64,000 bases of DNA from Epithemia pelagica (lineage: Eukaryota > Bacillariophyta > Bacillariophyceae > Surirellales > Surirellaceae), in assembly GCA_946965045.2 (NCBI GenBank), contig OX337233.1, forward strand, positions 868,001 to 932,000. Direction: 5' to 3'. This document shows positions 42,061-53,694 of this stretch, piece by piece. Numbering within the stretch: the stretch's first letter is position 1; every line of letters starts with the position of its first letter. The translations under genes and the position numbers were made by a program. Below the pieces are notes generated by a model, which was not told where the DNA came from, did not search any database, and was given only the letters and a program-made list of their open reading frames with translations.

Positions 42061-43267
42061 GGTTCCCAAAACGGCGCGTTCGCGTTGCGGAAGCCCAGCG
42101 GCGCGCAAAAGAGCGTCACATGCCAACAAAAAAGAGGTAGTTGTTGTTGTGGACTTGGTGTTGGTGTGGCTCCTCTTCTTGTCTATTACTAGGACTCTAA
42201 CGGCTTCGCCAAGAACTACTACTACAATGTGGCACGTTGGTAACGTGCCTCCTTGTGGTTCCTATTGTTGAAAGGAAGGTTTGTGCCAGAAGGAAATCGC
42301 GGTTGACGGCAACAGTCCATTGTGTGTGTCTCTGGAGTTTAGGGGGCGGGGGGCGAGCGGAATTCTTGGAACTAAAGAGGAGGAATTGTTCCAATGCATT
42401 TGTGGAGAGGTCGTGCTATTATTTGATGTAGTCAGTTCCCGTCCAAACGACGGAGATTAAGTTTATATGGGATCGGTTCGCCTTCAGGAGCAACCACACT
42501 TTTGTTGTGCGGAGGAGGAGGGATTCGATGGACACGTTCCGCGTGTGAGTTCTTTGTGAAGAACGGTCCTCCCATGGCTTCTAATTTGTTGCTGTTATCA
42601 TTGAGTGGAAAGAACACACCCGTGTGAGGTTGTTGTGTGGAGGGCAGCCTCAAAATCTCCATGTTGCGGCATTCTCCACAGTCACTCTTGACATTGTCAC
42701 CATTGCAAACGCGCTTCGAATGGCTACTACCGAGGACTGGGATATACGAAACAGGAACATATGCAGTAGCAGTTTTGCTGTGATGTATGCAACACGAAAA
42801 CTCGTTTCGAATAACTACTGCCTAGGACTGAGATATATACAACACGAACAGATGAAGTAATAGCTTGGCTGTGAGGTATGCAACATGCAACACGAAACGA
42901 ATGATGATGGTTTCTCGCTACGTTAACTCAATCTGTCATACATACACTTTCGCGATACTCCGCCACAGGTTCTTCTTTGCGCATTTGCTCACGCAACGAT
43001 ACAAGCAACGCCTGGATTCTTTCACTTTGCCTGTAACTGCCTAGGTCTTCGTCAGAGCACCAGCATCACCGCAAAAACTGGAAAGGGAATGAGCAATAAG
43101 TACAATTCAAGCTAATAAGGCGATAAGCGGTAATTGCAAGTGCCATAACCTCTGCTATCAAGTAAAGTGTACTTTGCGAATGAAATCTGAACTTGGGGTT
43201 CAGGAAAACCGCAAATTTTCATAAGACCCAACGAATTGAGAAAAAGAGCTCTTGCTGCAATCGACGC
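42061..43267. other. Spacer before oxygenase copy C
   Basis: No gene recognised. From 42715 it carries the inverted tandem repeat listed separately. The last 120 bases (from TCTGCTATCAAGTAAAGTGT at about 43151) match the direct upstream region of copies A, B and D, and probably belong to the promoter or leader. Confidence 0.45.
42715..42930. repeat. About 92-bp tandem repeat, inverted relative to 25359
   Basis: Two to three decayed copies with GATATATACAACACGAACAG and GTGAGGTATGCAACA, the inverse of the array at 25359-25575. They end in GAATGATGATGGTTTCTCGC, which is also in inverse order at the start of the other array. Confidence 0.7.
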
Positions 43268-44842
43268 ATGATCTTCCCACTTGCCAGGTTCTCAATTATG
43301 ACCCTTGCCACCATGCTCCACCGTCGACCGTGCGTAATCCGCAGCTTGGTCCATCGCCGTGCACCCTTATTGCGTTCGAGTCGTCCTACTATTGCCTATT
43401 GCAACCATTGGATCCTCGCCGGAAAACATGAAACCGATTGGCGGATGCACGAGGGGCTTCTTTCTAGGCGATCTTATTCTTCCAAGGATATCACCGCCCT
43501 GAGTCAAACTAGTAGGTCCAACGATCTTCAAGACGAGGCAGGCATCATGGACTCGGATGCAGAACCGTACGACGCATCCGGGTTGAAAAAACTCTTGGAT
43601 GTCATTGACCCGGCCGGCTCCTTTGCAACGTCGGGAACCTTTGCACTCCCCGGACTAAGCGCCAAAATTGAAATTGCCAGTGTTGGAACGATTGGATTGC
43701 CTCTCCACCCAGTCTTGGCCAAGTATATGAAAGACACTGTGGCGGAGAAGGCCCCGTTTGGACGAGGACCCGAAACATTACTGGACGAGTCGGTTCGCAA
43801 AGCATGGCAGATTGACCCCAGCCAAGTAACTATGACAGGATGGAAGGACACGGTTTCCAACGTGGTGAAAGAGGCATGTTACGAGCTTGGTATTTCCAAC
43901 GAAAATGTCCAAAACCTTGGCATTGAAGCTCATCTCTACAAGGTTCTCCTGTACGAAAAGGGTGGTCATTTCAAGGCACACAAGGACACGGTTAAGCAAG
44001 AAGGCATGTTTGGGACATTGGTCTTCCAGCTACCCAGTGTCTTTGAGGGCAGCGACAGTGTTGTGTCTCACCGTGGCGAGACCAAGCGGTTCAAGATATC
44101 CGAAGACTGTGAGACAACGTCTCAGTACATGGCATTTTATGGAGACTGTGAACATGAGATCATGCCGGTGACAGAGGGTTGGCGGTTCTGTTTGGTTTAC
44201 AATTTGGTCGTCACCAAGCCCCATCCAACGGGAGTTGTTCCGGATGGCAGTCAGCTGGAGTCAATGGTGAAGAAGCTTGAGATTGAGGCTGCCAAATGGA
44301 AAGCAAGCCCGACAGGAAAGTTGGGATACTGCTTGGATCATGAATACACGCTGGATAGCCTTGACTTTGGAAAGTTGAAGGGGCGCGATGCTGTCGTCAT
44401 GAGTGCATTGCGCCATGCGAAAGATGATGCTGGTAACCGCATGTTTGACCTCTGTCTTGTCTTTTTTTCTCAGATGGTTCAACTCACCCCTCATGAATAC
44501 GACAATCAGTATGATGTAGAAAAGATTATTTTTGAGGATGGGAGTAGTGTAACTGAACCAAAAACTACGCCACCCGCAGATATGAAGGCGATCAACATAT
44601 GGTGTGATAAGGTAATGTATACTTCCCATAAGGATGGGTTTGTAAAGGAAATGAAGGATCTTACGGATAAGGAAAGGACCAAGATCGAAGAGAATGATTA
44701 TTATGAAATACAGATTGGGAACCGTAAAGAAGTGGAGGTGGTGCACCATGATGCTGGAAACGAGGGAGGTGGACACACGACGTGGTATCGTTCGGCGGTT
44801 CTGGTCCTTCAACCTGCCTGCCAAAAGAGTGATGAGAGTTAA
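43268..44842 (+). CDS. 2-oxoglutarate/Fe(II) oxygenase, copy C
   Basis: ATG at 43268, 524 residues, single exon, intact. The leader MIFPLARFSIMTLATMLHRR is longer than in copy A by about 15 residues (VIRSLVHRRAPLLRSSRP) and is Arg-rich, as for mitochondrial or plastid import. The core has GGHFKAHKDT and CEHEIMPVTEGWRF, with all iron and 2-oxoglutarate ligands. The C-terminal extension diverges most from copy A around the acidic segment near residue 410-430 and at EIQIGNRKEVEVVH. This copy has ATGGACTCGG at the place where B and D carry two extra bases. The substrate is unknown. The family is prolyl-4-hydroxylase-like. Confidence 0.85.
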   Translation: MIFPLARFSIMTLATMLHRRPCVIRSLVHRRAPLLRSSRPTIAYCNHWILAGKHETDWRMHEGLLSRRSYSSKDITALSQTSRSNDLQDEAGIMDSDAEPYDASGLKKLLDVIDPAGSFATSGTFALPGLSAKIEIASVGTIGLPLHPVLAKYMKDTVAEKAPFGRGPETLLDESVRKAWQIDPSQVTMTGWKDTVSNVVKEACYELGISNENVQNLGIEAHLYKVLLYEKGGHFKAHKDTVKQEGMFGTLVFQLPSVFEGSDSVVSHRGETKRFKISEDCETTSQYMAFYGDCEHEIMPVTEGWRFCLVYNLVVTKPHPTGVVPDGSQLESMVKKLEIEAAKWKASPTGKLGYCLDHEYTLDSLDFGKLKGRDAVVMSALRHAKDDAGNRMFDLCLVFFSQMVQLTPHEYDNQYDVEKIIFEDGSSVTEPKTTPPADMKAINIWCDKVMYTSHKDGFVKEMKDLTDKERTKIEENDYYEIQIGNRKEVEVVHHDAGNEGGGHTTWYRSAVLVLQPACQKSDES

Positions 44843-44965
44843 TCTATCCGCAGTCCTCAAAATGTGACTCCAACCAAGTAGTATTTGTAGTCTGAATCGC
44901 CTATGAGAACAAATAGAGATCTTGGCCGGTCCATTCTCCTTAAGCCCTATAAACACATCGTTTTA

Positions 44966-45640
44966 CTACTCGTACTTCTTTCTATAAGTAGGGCGCGGGA
45001 ATCTTAGAAATACAAAATACAACCAACTTCGACCTCGCTGACAAGCCAATACAACGGCGCAAGTCCACTGCGCGTCGATCCACGGTTGTTCACCAAATGT
45101 TCCCTGTGCTTCTTTGTCGATCATTGCGAAAATGATCATGAAGAGTTGGAGCAGATTGACGATGGAAAGCGGGTGCGCACCAAGACTGGTGTGGTCTGTG
45201 ATGGTAGGCCGACACATTGATGGACCCTACAGTGCCCACGACGAGTTGGTAAAGGGGGAGGCTCCCAAGAGCGCCTTGGATAAGAGTAGCAACAATGACA
45301 ATGCTCGCAATGCGGGGGAACAAAAATCTACAGCTTTCGGGAGGATAATCCTAGATTCTTTGGACAACTCCATTGGGGAACCATTCTTCCGTCCTACTAC
45401 TTCCACCGGGGTTCTATGGTCCCCTGGAACTCCGATATCTCCAACACGAGCGAAATGCAAGTCCAGCAGGATTATCGCCACTACCTTTTGGCAATTCCGT
45501 ATGGCCATTCCGGACGTAGGTTCTCCAATGTCCTTGAGGAAAAGATGGTTCCAAACCGAAACACATACATAGGCAAGAGAGCAATCATTCAGACCTGGTG
45601 TGGCACGACCCTGATATGCAATCAAGTCGTCAATCATAGA
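44966..45640 (-). pseudogene. Unknown membrane-protein-like remnant C
   Basis: Tail-to-tail with oxygenase copy C. Minus-strand frames read ARVGDIGVPGDHRTPVEVVG, RKNGSPMELSKESRIILPKA, RALSLLLLLSKALLGASPFT and, out of frame, IASIVIVATL. This is the clearest version of the DIGVPG segment in the family. It lacks the upstream part seen in copies B and D. Confidence 0.5.
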
Positions 45641-45734
45641 ATGTCTTTACGGTATGCATTGGGTCATCCAAGCCAAACACGTCGACACCGATTCTCGGAC
45701 TCACAAGCACACAGACAGATGTGAGAGTTTTTTA

Positions 45735-46014
45735 GTGTTGCTAGAGGACGTTGGCACTGGCCAATTCACACAGTCTCAGTGCCGAGGGCGTGGCCGCCAC
45801 ACCGGATCCCATCCTAGGAAATGTAGGTATAAGTGCCGGCATTTGCGTGGGCAATTTGACCGCACAGCACCAAAATGCCCGAACCGACCGTCCTGCCCAC
45901 ACCCAAGGCACTCAAATCCAGCAAGGACATGTGACAACGAGAAGAAGAAGAAGAAGAAGATAAAGGAGGAACAGTCCTCGAAGCATCGGTTGATGATGAT
46001 GATGACGGCGACAT
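45735..46014 (-). pseudogene. CAT transporter N-terminal fragment 2
   Basis: ATG at 46014 (MSPSSSSSTDASRTV), then HMSLLDLSALGVGRTVGSGI and LVCGQIAHANAGTYTYIS up to a stop. The next codons of the transporter (GSGVAATPSALRLCELASA) appear in another frame. The match ends there. It faces oxygenase copy C. Confidence 0.8.
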
Positions 46015-47150
46015 GAGAATGAGGAGGTGGAACGAATGGCACACCGTACCACTCTCTCTCTCTTTCGCTTTGTTTTTGGAACTGGTCGGTGTCGGTGCCT
46101 CGATCCACGACGGGGTGTTTTTATAGAGAGAGAGACCACAGTCACAGTCGTTCGAATCCCAATAATATTATATATGTTCTCGCTCCTCTTGTCTTTGCTG
46201 GTTCTGTTGTTGTTGATCTGTTCCAAGTGTCTTTGGCAATGGCCGTCGCGGTAGGAACTTTGGAAGCTCGCGTTTCAAACGCCCTTCGGTCACTCTTAAC
46301 GCGACTCTCCAAGGCGCCCATTCCGTCTCGGGCACCCACTTCGTAGCCAGCATCAAACGAGTTCGTGTTGGTGACAAAGATCGCAACTCGCAACATACTC
46401 TCCGCCCTCGTACTCGTAAGGATCGCCTCCCCCCATACTTCTTCTTTCGACCTTGTGGTGAACCGTTCGGTGAGACCTCAGTTTGTTGGTGTGGAGCCGG
46501 GCCCTCTCAAGGAACGAGCGGCAACGTCTCTCTCAGAGCGGCGGAACATCCCCCATTCTACGAGAGTACACATCACGACAGACGACCATGACGACCACCA
46601 CACACCCGTCGAACGATCGTGTCCCCATTCTCGCCGTGGTTGGTTGGTAGATTTGTAGTTTCTTGTCGTACCGACCATCCTTCTCCTCAGGATCGTCCTT
46701 TCGTTTTGGATCATGGCGACGACGACGACGATACGTACCAACCCCAAAGGATAAGGATCCGTCGGTCTTGCAACCATCTCCCCGTGTTGTGTTTGTGTTT
46801 GTGTTTGTGCCTGGAGTTCCTTTTCATTGGACCATTGAGAGTGGTGATATAGAATAGATTCATGGGTATACAGATTCTCGAATGGCGCGCAGACACGCGC
46901 ATAAAAAATGGAACTTGGATTCTTGGTGGTGGTATGACTCGTCGTTGTCCCTCTGTGTTTGTGTACTAGAGTGCGTGGCGTCGTCCTCGTGGTGGTTTCA
47001 CCACAGAGAACCGACCCTACGGAAGAAAGAGGAGGTATTTGTCGTCGCTGGAATGCATCTATGTTCGGATCCTTCCTTCTCCCCATGGTTGGCCGGGACC
47101 AAACAAGCCACAAGGAGGATATCAGAACATGGTGGAGGAGGGTCCCGGTA
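46015..47150 (-). repeat. CAT upstream region, inverted duplicate
   Basis: Inverted copy of 27100-28238, ending next to a CAT N-terminal fragment in the same relation. It contains several long open frames of low-complexity sequence on both strands, which I do not call genes. Confidence 0.65.
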
Positions 47151-47413
47151 TGGATTGGACAAGAAGATATATCTGTTCTGGACGACCAATCACACCGCAG
47201 AGTTTGGATGGCCACACGACTACCATGGTGCAGCAGCAAGGTCCCTACAAGGAATCCATTCTCGACCATCACGACACTTTGTACGATATTCATGGAAAGT
47301 TGTTGACACGACACTATTCCTTACCCGTCCGAAGCAGCAACAGCAAAACTAGTCATTATCATCATCCTACCGTGGAGGAACCACCACCACCAACCAGAAC
47401 ACGGTCGTCATGA
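47150..47413 (+). pseudogene. CAT transporter C-terminal fragment 2
   Basis: QQQGPYKESILDHHDTLYDI, then HGKLLTRHYSLPVRSSNSKT and EEPPPPTRTRSS, ends with the normal CAT stop codon. The transporter core is missing. GGTATGGATTGGACAAGAAG at 47148 is also found at 25609. Confidence 0.8.
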
Positions 47414-48311
47414 GAGGAGAGAGCGGGTGTGACACGGAGGAACAGAGTAGCAACGCCACTCGGTGTAGAGTGGTGTACCAGTCGTCCATATTGTCATGAG
47501 TGCGATTTTTTGTTGGTTCCATGGGCCGAGAAGTGAGGCCATTTGGGGTGGCCGACTGATGGAACGAATTGGATCCAGTCAGCTGTTCCACCCCCATAAA
47601 CAATGCTTGGATGGGGAAGCACAGGCGCTTGATATCAACTGCCTCCGAAATACACGTAGCATCAAGAAGAAGGTCTCTAGCAACATTACAAACTGTCACA
47701 TTATGTTTGCCAATGATTCCGAGAATCGGTGTCGACGTGTTTGGTTTGGATGACCACTCTACCTCAAAGACATTCTATGATTGACGACTTGATTGGATAT
47801 CGTCCTTCCATCAGTCTCCTGTTGCGAAATGCTCTGTAGAGGCGGTCCAAGCTTGTTTCTCCATTGGAATGTGTGAATCATTGCTCTTTCGCGCTGATTC
47901 GATTTGAGTTGGACAAGGAAACGATTTTCCTCAGAGACATTTAAGAAAGGATTGGATTGGATATCATGCGTATATAGCCTACCCATGGAGGCATTCCAGT
48001 GTTATAACGGACTGAAGATCAATGGCGGTAACCTTCATTCACGTTACTAGAGTTTCAGTGCTCACCGCAAAACCTGAGAGGGAACAACTGCTGCTTCTTG
48101 TTGCAATCCACATGATCTTCCCACGTGTAAGGTCCTCACTCGTCGCCCTTAATCACCCCACGCTCGTGTGGTCCACCGTGCGTAATTCGCAGCGTGGAAC
48201 CTCTGCTATCAAGTAAAGTGTACTTTGCGAATCAAATCTGAACTTGGGGTTCAGGAAAACCGCAAATTTTCAGAAGACCCATCGAATTAAGAAAGCAATC
48301 CACAAATCATC
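47414..48311. other. Spacer of oxygenase unit D
   Basis: Near-identical to 34441-35318 of unit B, including the second leader copy (ATG at about 48112, IFPRVRSSLVALNHPTLVWS). No separate gene seen. Confidence 0.55.
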
Positions 48312-49843
48312 ATGATCTTCCCACTTGCCAGGTCCTCACTTGTCGCCCTTGCCACCGTCCACCGTGCGTATTTCGCAGCGTGGTCCAGCACCGTATTGCC
48401 ACCATTGGATCCTCGCCGGGGGAAACCTGAAACCAGGTGGCGGATGGACGAGGGCCTTCTTTCTCGGCGATCTCATACTTCCAAGGATATCACCACCCTG
48501 AGTCAAACTAGTTCCAACGATCATCAAGACGAGGCAGCCATCATGGGGACTCGGATGAAGAACCGTACGACGCATCAGAATTGGAGAAACTCTTGGATGT
48601 TATCGACCCTGCCGGCTCCTTTGCAACGTCGGGAAACTTTGCATTCCCCGGATTAAACACCAAGATTGAAATTGCCCGTGTTGGAACAATTGCATTGCCT
48701 CTCCACCCGGTCTTGGCCAAATATATGAAAGACACTGTGGCGGAGAAGGCTCCGTTTGGAAGAGGACCCGAAACGTTACTGGACGAGTCGGTTCGCAAGG
48801 CATGGCAGATTGATCCAAGCCAAGTATCTATGACAGGATGGAAGGACACGGTTTCCAACGTGGTCAAACAGGCATGCTATGAGCTTGGTATTTCCAACGA
48901 AAATGTCCAAAACCTTGGCATTGAAGCTCATCTCTACAAGGTTCTCTTGTACGAAAAGGGCGGTCATTTCAAAACACATAAGGACACGGTTAAGCAAGAA
49001 GGCATGTTTGGGACATTGGTCCTCCAGCTACCCAGTGTCTTTGAGGGCAGCGACAGTGTTGTGTCTCACCGTGGCGAGACCAAGCGATTCAAGTTATCCA
49101 AGGACTGTGAGACAACGCCTCAGTACATGGCATTTTACGGAGACTGTGAACATGAAATCATGCCGGTGACAGAGGGTTGGCGGTTCTGTTTGGTGTACAA
49201 TATGGTTGTCACCAAGCCCCATCCGATGGGTGTTGTTCCGGATGGCAGTCAGCTGGAGCCAATGGTGAAGAAGCTTGAGATTGAGGCTGCCAAATGGAAA
49301 GCAAGCCCGACAGGAAAGTTGGGATACTGCTTGGATCACGAATACACGCTGGATAGCCTTGATTTTGGAAAGTTGAAGGGGCGCGATGCTGTGGTCATGA
49401 GTGCATTGCGCCATGCCAAAGATGACGCTGGTAACCGCATGTTTGACCTGTGTCTTGTCTTTTTCTCTCAGGAGGTTCTTGACTCCCCTGACGAATGCTA
49501 CAGTTTGTATGGAGTGCAAAAGATTATCTTTGAGGATGGGAGTAGTGTGACTGAACCGAAGAGTAAGCCTCCCGCAGGTATGAAGGGGATCAACATATGG
49601 TGTGATAAGGTAATGTATACTTCCCATAAGGATGGATTTATCAGGGAAATGAAGGATCTTACCGAGGAGGAAAGGGCCGACATCGAAGATGACGATATGC
49701 CTTATGAAATAGAGATTGGGAACCGTAAAGAAGTGGAGGTAGAGCACCATGATGCAGGAAACGAGGGAGGTGGACACACGACATGGTATCGTTCGGCGGT
49801 TTTGGTCCTTCAACCTGCCTGCCAAAAGAGTGATGAAAGTTAA
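48312..49843 (+). pseudogene. 2OG/Fe(II) oxygenase, copy D, frameshifted
   Basis: Leader ATG at 48312 (MIFPLARSSLVALATVHRAY). The same 2-bp insertion as in copy B (ATGGGGACTCGG at about 48543) throws the leader frame off. The catalytic frame is open to 49843 with GGHFKTHKDT and CEHEIMPVTEGWRF kept. In-frame ATGs of the catalytic part start only at YMKDTVAEK (about 48725). The shared insertion and shared spacer show that B and D descend from one already shifted copy. Retained catalytic residues in both suggest recent duplication or continuing use of an internal start. Confidence 0.75.
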
Positions 49844-50039
49844 AACTATATCCGCGGTCATCAAAATGTGACGCCAACCAAGTAGTATTTGTAATCCGAA
49901 TCGCCTATGAGAACAAAGAGAGTCCTTGGCCGGTCCATTCTCCTTAAGCCTTATAAACACATCGTTTTACCACTCGTACTTCTTTCTTTAAGTATAGCGC
50001 GGGGAACTTAGAACTACAACAAACCTCGACCTCGCTGAA

Positions 50040-50871
50040 AAGTCAATACAATGGCGCAAGTCCACTACAAGTGGAACCACGGTTGGTTACCAAATGTTCT
50101 TTGTCGACCATCCCGAAAATGACCATGAGGAGTTGGAGCAGATTGACGATGGAAAGCGGGTGCGCACCAAGACTGGTGTGGTCTGTGATGGTCTTGTTTT
50201 GGTCGTAGGCTGACACATTCATGCACCATACAATGCCCACGACGAGTTGGTAAAGGGGGAGGCCCTAATGAGCGCCTTGGATGAGGGAGTAGCAACAATG
50301 ACAATGCTTGCAATGAGGTCGAACAAATATCTACAGCTTTCAGGAAGATATTCCTACTCCTAAATTCTTTGGACAACTCCATTGGAAACCATTCTTCCGT
50401 CCTACAACTTCCACCGGGGTTGCATGGTCCCCTGGAACTCCGATATCTCCAACACGAGGGAGACCCGAAATGCATGTCCAGGATTATCGATGGTGGTGGT
50501 GGCAAGAACCAAGTATATAATAAAGATGATAAGGATGATAATGACAGGCCCGTAGCCATTACCTTTTGGCAATTTCGTATGGCCAATCCGGACGTGGTTC
50601 TCACATTGTATAGGGGAGCAAGTGGCGCGGGGTTCTTGGAAGGCCAGGTGTCAATGAACCATTGTTGCCATTCGGACAAGCCATTCCAGATGTTGCCACG
50701 GCCATTTCCTTTACACCGGAACCTTCTATGTTTGAACGATCCATTGTCCCATTCCACGTACATCCCAATAGACTCCATTGGTTGTCGTTCGTTTTTGCTC
50801 ACTAGGCCATCGTCCGGCGGTGCAAGATCTGTAGTGGTATTAGACGCGGCAAATGGACAACATCCAAACAA
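50040..50871 (-). pseudogene. Unknown membrane-protein-like remnant D
   Basis: Tail-to-tail with oxygenase copy D. An open minus-strand frame of 268 codons begins near 50871 and holds MYVEWDNGSFKHRRFRCKGN, GRGNIWNGLSEWQQWFIDTW and SLSSLSSLLYTWFL. The more conserved DIGVPG and IASIVIVAL-like parts are in other frames, so the long frame is only partly the ancestral one. It matches the piece at 1541-1790. Confidence 0.5.
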
Positions 50872-51074
50872 ATGGTCAAGCTGTCAATTCGGCCTTTGAA
50901 AGTGTTGCGGCACTTGTCGATGCCATTCGAACCAAACTGAACAAGACAGATAGTTATGGCCGTTCGAAGGATACTGTACATGAGGACTCATAGGATTGGA
51001 ATGGCATCTTGGCGACCGTTGAACCAGCGCGCAAACCACCACATGCAGAACTGGTTCAGTGATTTGCCACAACA

Positions 51075-51290
51075 TTGATGGCAAATCTTCTACTGGATAA
51101 GGCGGATGTAAAGGGCGCCTTCCTCAATTGGAGCAAAGGAGGAGGCGCGAAGATACCATGCAACTTGATACAATGCGACAGCCACCACGAGACCGACGAT
51201 GAATGTCCGAATGGAAAGCATTGGGGAGCGATTCTTATCAATCAATCCATCAAGACCGTCAAAGGGGGTCCCGGGAACGAGATCTTCTAG
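51075..51290 (+). pseudogene. Possible Copia RT fragment
   Basis: LLLDKADVKGAFLN resembles the first RT motif of Ty1/Copia (DVKGAFL). What follows (GGGAKIPCNLIQCDS) is only loosely similar. About 70 codons, ending GGPGNEIF. Too short for a firm call. Confidence 0.4.
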
Positions 51291-51580
51291 TAAGTTATCC
51301 AGTCGATGGACTCATTGGAATAACAGCGCCATTGTTGCGACGTAGACAAGATCCCATGTCATCAAAGATTTTCCCTCCAAGAAAAGATTCTCAAGAACGA
51401 TGGCACACCGACTGGACAAACGCACGGTTCTCGAGGCTATCCACCCTACCGGTGATTACACATCCAGCGAACCATTGGAATGGTGCAAAAAACGGACGAT
51501 TTACCCGTAAAACGAGCCTGCCCCCAACGAGCTTCATCCATCCATCAAATGAGAACTATAGGTCGGATTTTGATGAGCCC

Positions 51581-53694
51581 GCATCGTACCCCAAACAGGT
51601 CAAGAAGGGACCGACGGACGAACGCGGAAGAATGGATGACGCAAGACCTAGCATGAACTCAAGGTACACGTCATGGTTTGGCTGGAATGATTCTAGAGGA
51701 CACGTCAGAAGCATTGGGTCCTCCCCAGCCAACAACCGAACGAATGAATGATCACAAGTCAATGAAAAGCAGGAACACGATCGATATCAAGGATCTGATC
51801 ACCCATTGATCCGGTTGGAGTTTCTCTTTTTGTGACCTCGATGATGCTCTGATCGATCCAAACGGGTTAGATGAGGTAGAGGACGACCCCTCTAGGTTTC
51901 AAGAAGCGCGAGATGGAGATCACTTTATGTGCTCCTTTCAATGCGACGATTGTGTATTCTTCAATCTGAAGGGAAGATATCCAAAGAGCGAGTCGAAGCA
52001 GGATCAACTCTTGTGTATCTGCATCCGGCGAGCAATACTCGACTCCTTTTGGGCAAGAGAAAGATCCACCGTTGAAAAGAACTGTCGAGAACTGCGAAAT
52101 GTGCAAAAAATGGCGGAACTTATTGGTTTGAACGAACCCCTTCCAGAGCGAGGTCCGTTTCCGATTGGCGATCATCAAGGGATATCGATCGCTTGCATAC
52201 TCCTTATGAAAACACTGCAAGCCGGAAAAAATGCAAAGCACATTCAATTTGAGACCGCAAGAAAGGTGCGATCGGTGTTGTCCAACTTTATTCATACCAT
52301 ACCAGGAGGAACGGGAATGTCTACCATGGGAATGGGGGACAGAACATCTTTTACCTTCACCACCAGTCCAACAAACAGTCACTGGTTTAAAAGATTCATG
52401 GCCGGCTGCCACAGACGAATGGGTGATGTGTGGATTCCGGATCGAGCAGTTACGTTGGACGAAGTTCACTGTGGTTTGCGAATTCTTGAAAAGGAATGGG
52501 AAAGTTTCCCACAAGGTCAACGCCGATTGGAGGTGGCCTTGACTGGAGCCTTGATTGTAATCGGATTCTGCGCCGCGCTGAGAGGAGAAGAGATTCCTCA
52601 GGTTGACGTGGGTCTGATTCGCAAGTATTGGGAAGAGGGAATCCATTGCCCTGCTGTATCACATGTACCTCTTGCGCTCGGGGGACGATTCAAGCAAACA
52701 GATGGGACGTTTCGTTTATACGTGCAACCATTGGCTGAAAAGTCGAGCTCCGGTATTGAAATTCGAAAATGGATTGAGCGTAGTATCAGGGAACTGCATC
52801 TCCGGAAAGTAACTCATGGACCGCTCTTTCGGCGCGTATCCAAAACCAGAAAGGTTCAACGGGCACTCATTGGCGACCTTGATCAGTTGTTTCATGACTT
52901 GTGGAAGAGAATTCGGCATCAGAGGCCGGATATCATTCCAGAAACGGTAAAGGTCGAAGAGGAGTACAGTGCTCGCAGGTCGTTTAGGCGAGGCGCCACG
53001 ACAACCGCTCAAAACAGGAAAATAGACGGAGAGGTAATCGAAATGAATAACCGTTGGCGAAAACATTTGAAGAGCCGAGGAGTTCTCCCGGGAATGACGA
53101 TGATGGAACGATACACCGATGCCAAGGCATCAGTCGAGGCTCTTGTGCAGTTTTCGGAAGGTTTATAAGGAGAGAAGACGGAGGAAGGAGGTGACAGGAC
53201 AGAGGTGCCAAATCAACCGGCACAGCGGAATTGAGAACGGAGTACTATACCAAAATGGGGGATTGGCTTGGCGTACCTCTTCGGAGTGACGCCTAGCTCG
53301 TTTGCTGTTGTCAGCTTGCCTGCGGACCTTCAAAAAACTATCCTGCAGACGTTGACCCTGGCATGGCTGCCATGGGAGATACGGCAAGACACTTGTGGAG
53401 CTATTTCAGGGTGTCTTGGCTCCGTTATGGGGTTTGCACAAGGGATGGCTACGAGGTGGGAAGCACACTCGCGCACAATGGACAGAAATCTGACGGGATT
53501 CCGAGTCCCGTCAATTCTGGAACGAAACACAATGCCCGCCCTCCTTGTAAAAGGAAGGGTGGGGGGCACCGCCCCCCCAGAGTACTGGTATACGTAACTG
53601 TATTGTAATATGAGAGTTAGTGAGAGAGGTCGTTATTCTTAAGTGGAGTGAATACGGCCAAGACAGGAAGGATGACAAGTAAGGAAGAAGTACC
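51581..53694 (+). mobile_element. Crypton-like tyrosine-recombinase DNA element, full copy
   Basis: The limits are deduced from the head-to-tail neighbour. The left-end sequence (from GCATCGTACCCCAAACAGG at 51581) restarts at 53695, directly after the right end AGGAAGAAGTACC. A CG dinucleotide is present at left border, junction and far right border (51580-51581, 53694-53695, 58346-58347). That is what a YR crossover at a tiny core would leave. No inverted repeats and no target duplication were seen, as expected for Crypton-type elements. The element is about 2.1 kb with one gene. Confidence 0.65.
51927..53168 (+). CDS. Crypton-like tyrosine recombinase
   Basis: ATG at 51927, 413 residues. 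The frame is open back to 51810, and the upstream codons (DPSRFQEARDGDHF) continue into FQCDDCVFFNLKGR as in relatives. The original start is therefore further upstream, perhaps through an intron or in a lost exon. Catalytic candidates: R in CAALRGEEIP (about residue 219), the SFRRG box (about 352-358, with Arg where His is usual), W in MNNRWRKH, and the nucleophile Y in MMERYTDAKA (about 395). The short Cys cluster C-x3-C-x2-C at the N-terminus may bind zinc. It would cut and rejoin DNA to move the element. The frame is undamaged. Confidence 0.75.
   Translation: MCSFQCDDCVFFNLKGRYPKSESKQDQLLCICIRRAILDSFWARERSTVEKNCRELRNVQKMAELIGLNEPLPERGPFPIGDHQGISIACILLMKTLQAGKNAKHIQFETARKVRSVLSNFIHTIPGGTGMSTMGMGDRTSFTFTTSPTNSHWFKRFMAGCHRRMGDVWIPDRAVTLDEVHCGLRILEKEWESFPQGQRRLEVALTGALIVIGFCAALRGEEIPQVDVGLIRKYWEEGIHCPAVSHVPLALGGRFKQTDGTFRLYVQPLAEKSSSGIEIRKWIERSIRELHLRKVTHGPLFRRVSKTRKVQRALIGDLDQLFHDLWKRIRHQRPDIIPETVKVEEEYSARRSFRRGATTTAQNRKIDGEVIEMNNRWRKHLKSRGVLPGMTMMERYTDAKASVEALVQFSEGL

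Noticed and set aside
43193-43267. Earlier start of oxygenase copy C
   Set aside because: The codon at 43193 is TTG. The first ATG at 43268 matches the leader start of all other copies.
46478-47314. 278-codon minus-strand frame in the duplicated CAT upstream region
   Set aside because: It is not open in the inverted duplicate at 27.1-28.2 kb and covers the CAT C-terminal fragment in antisense.
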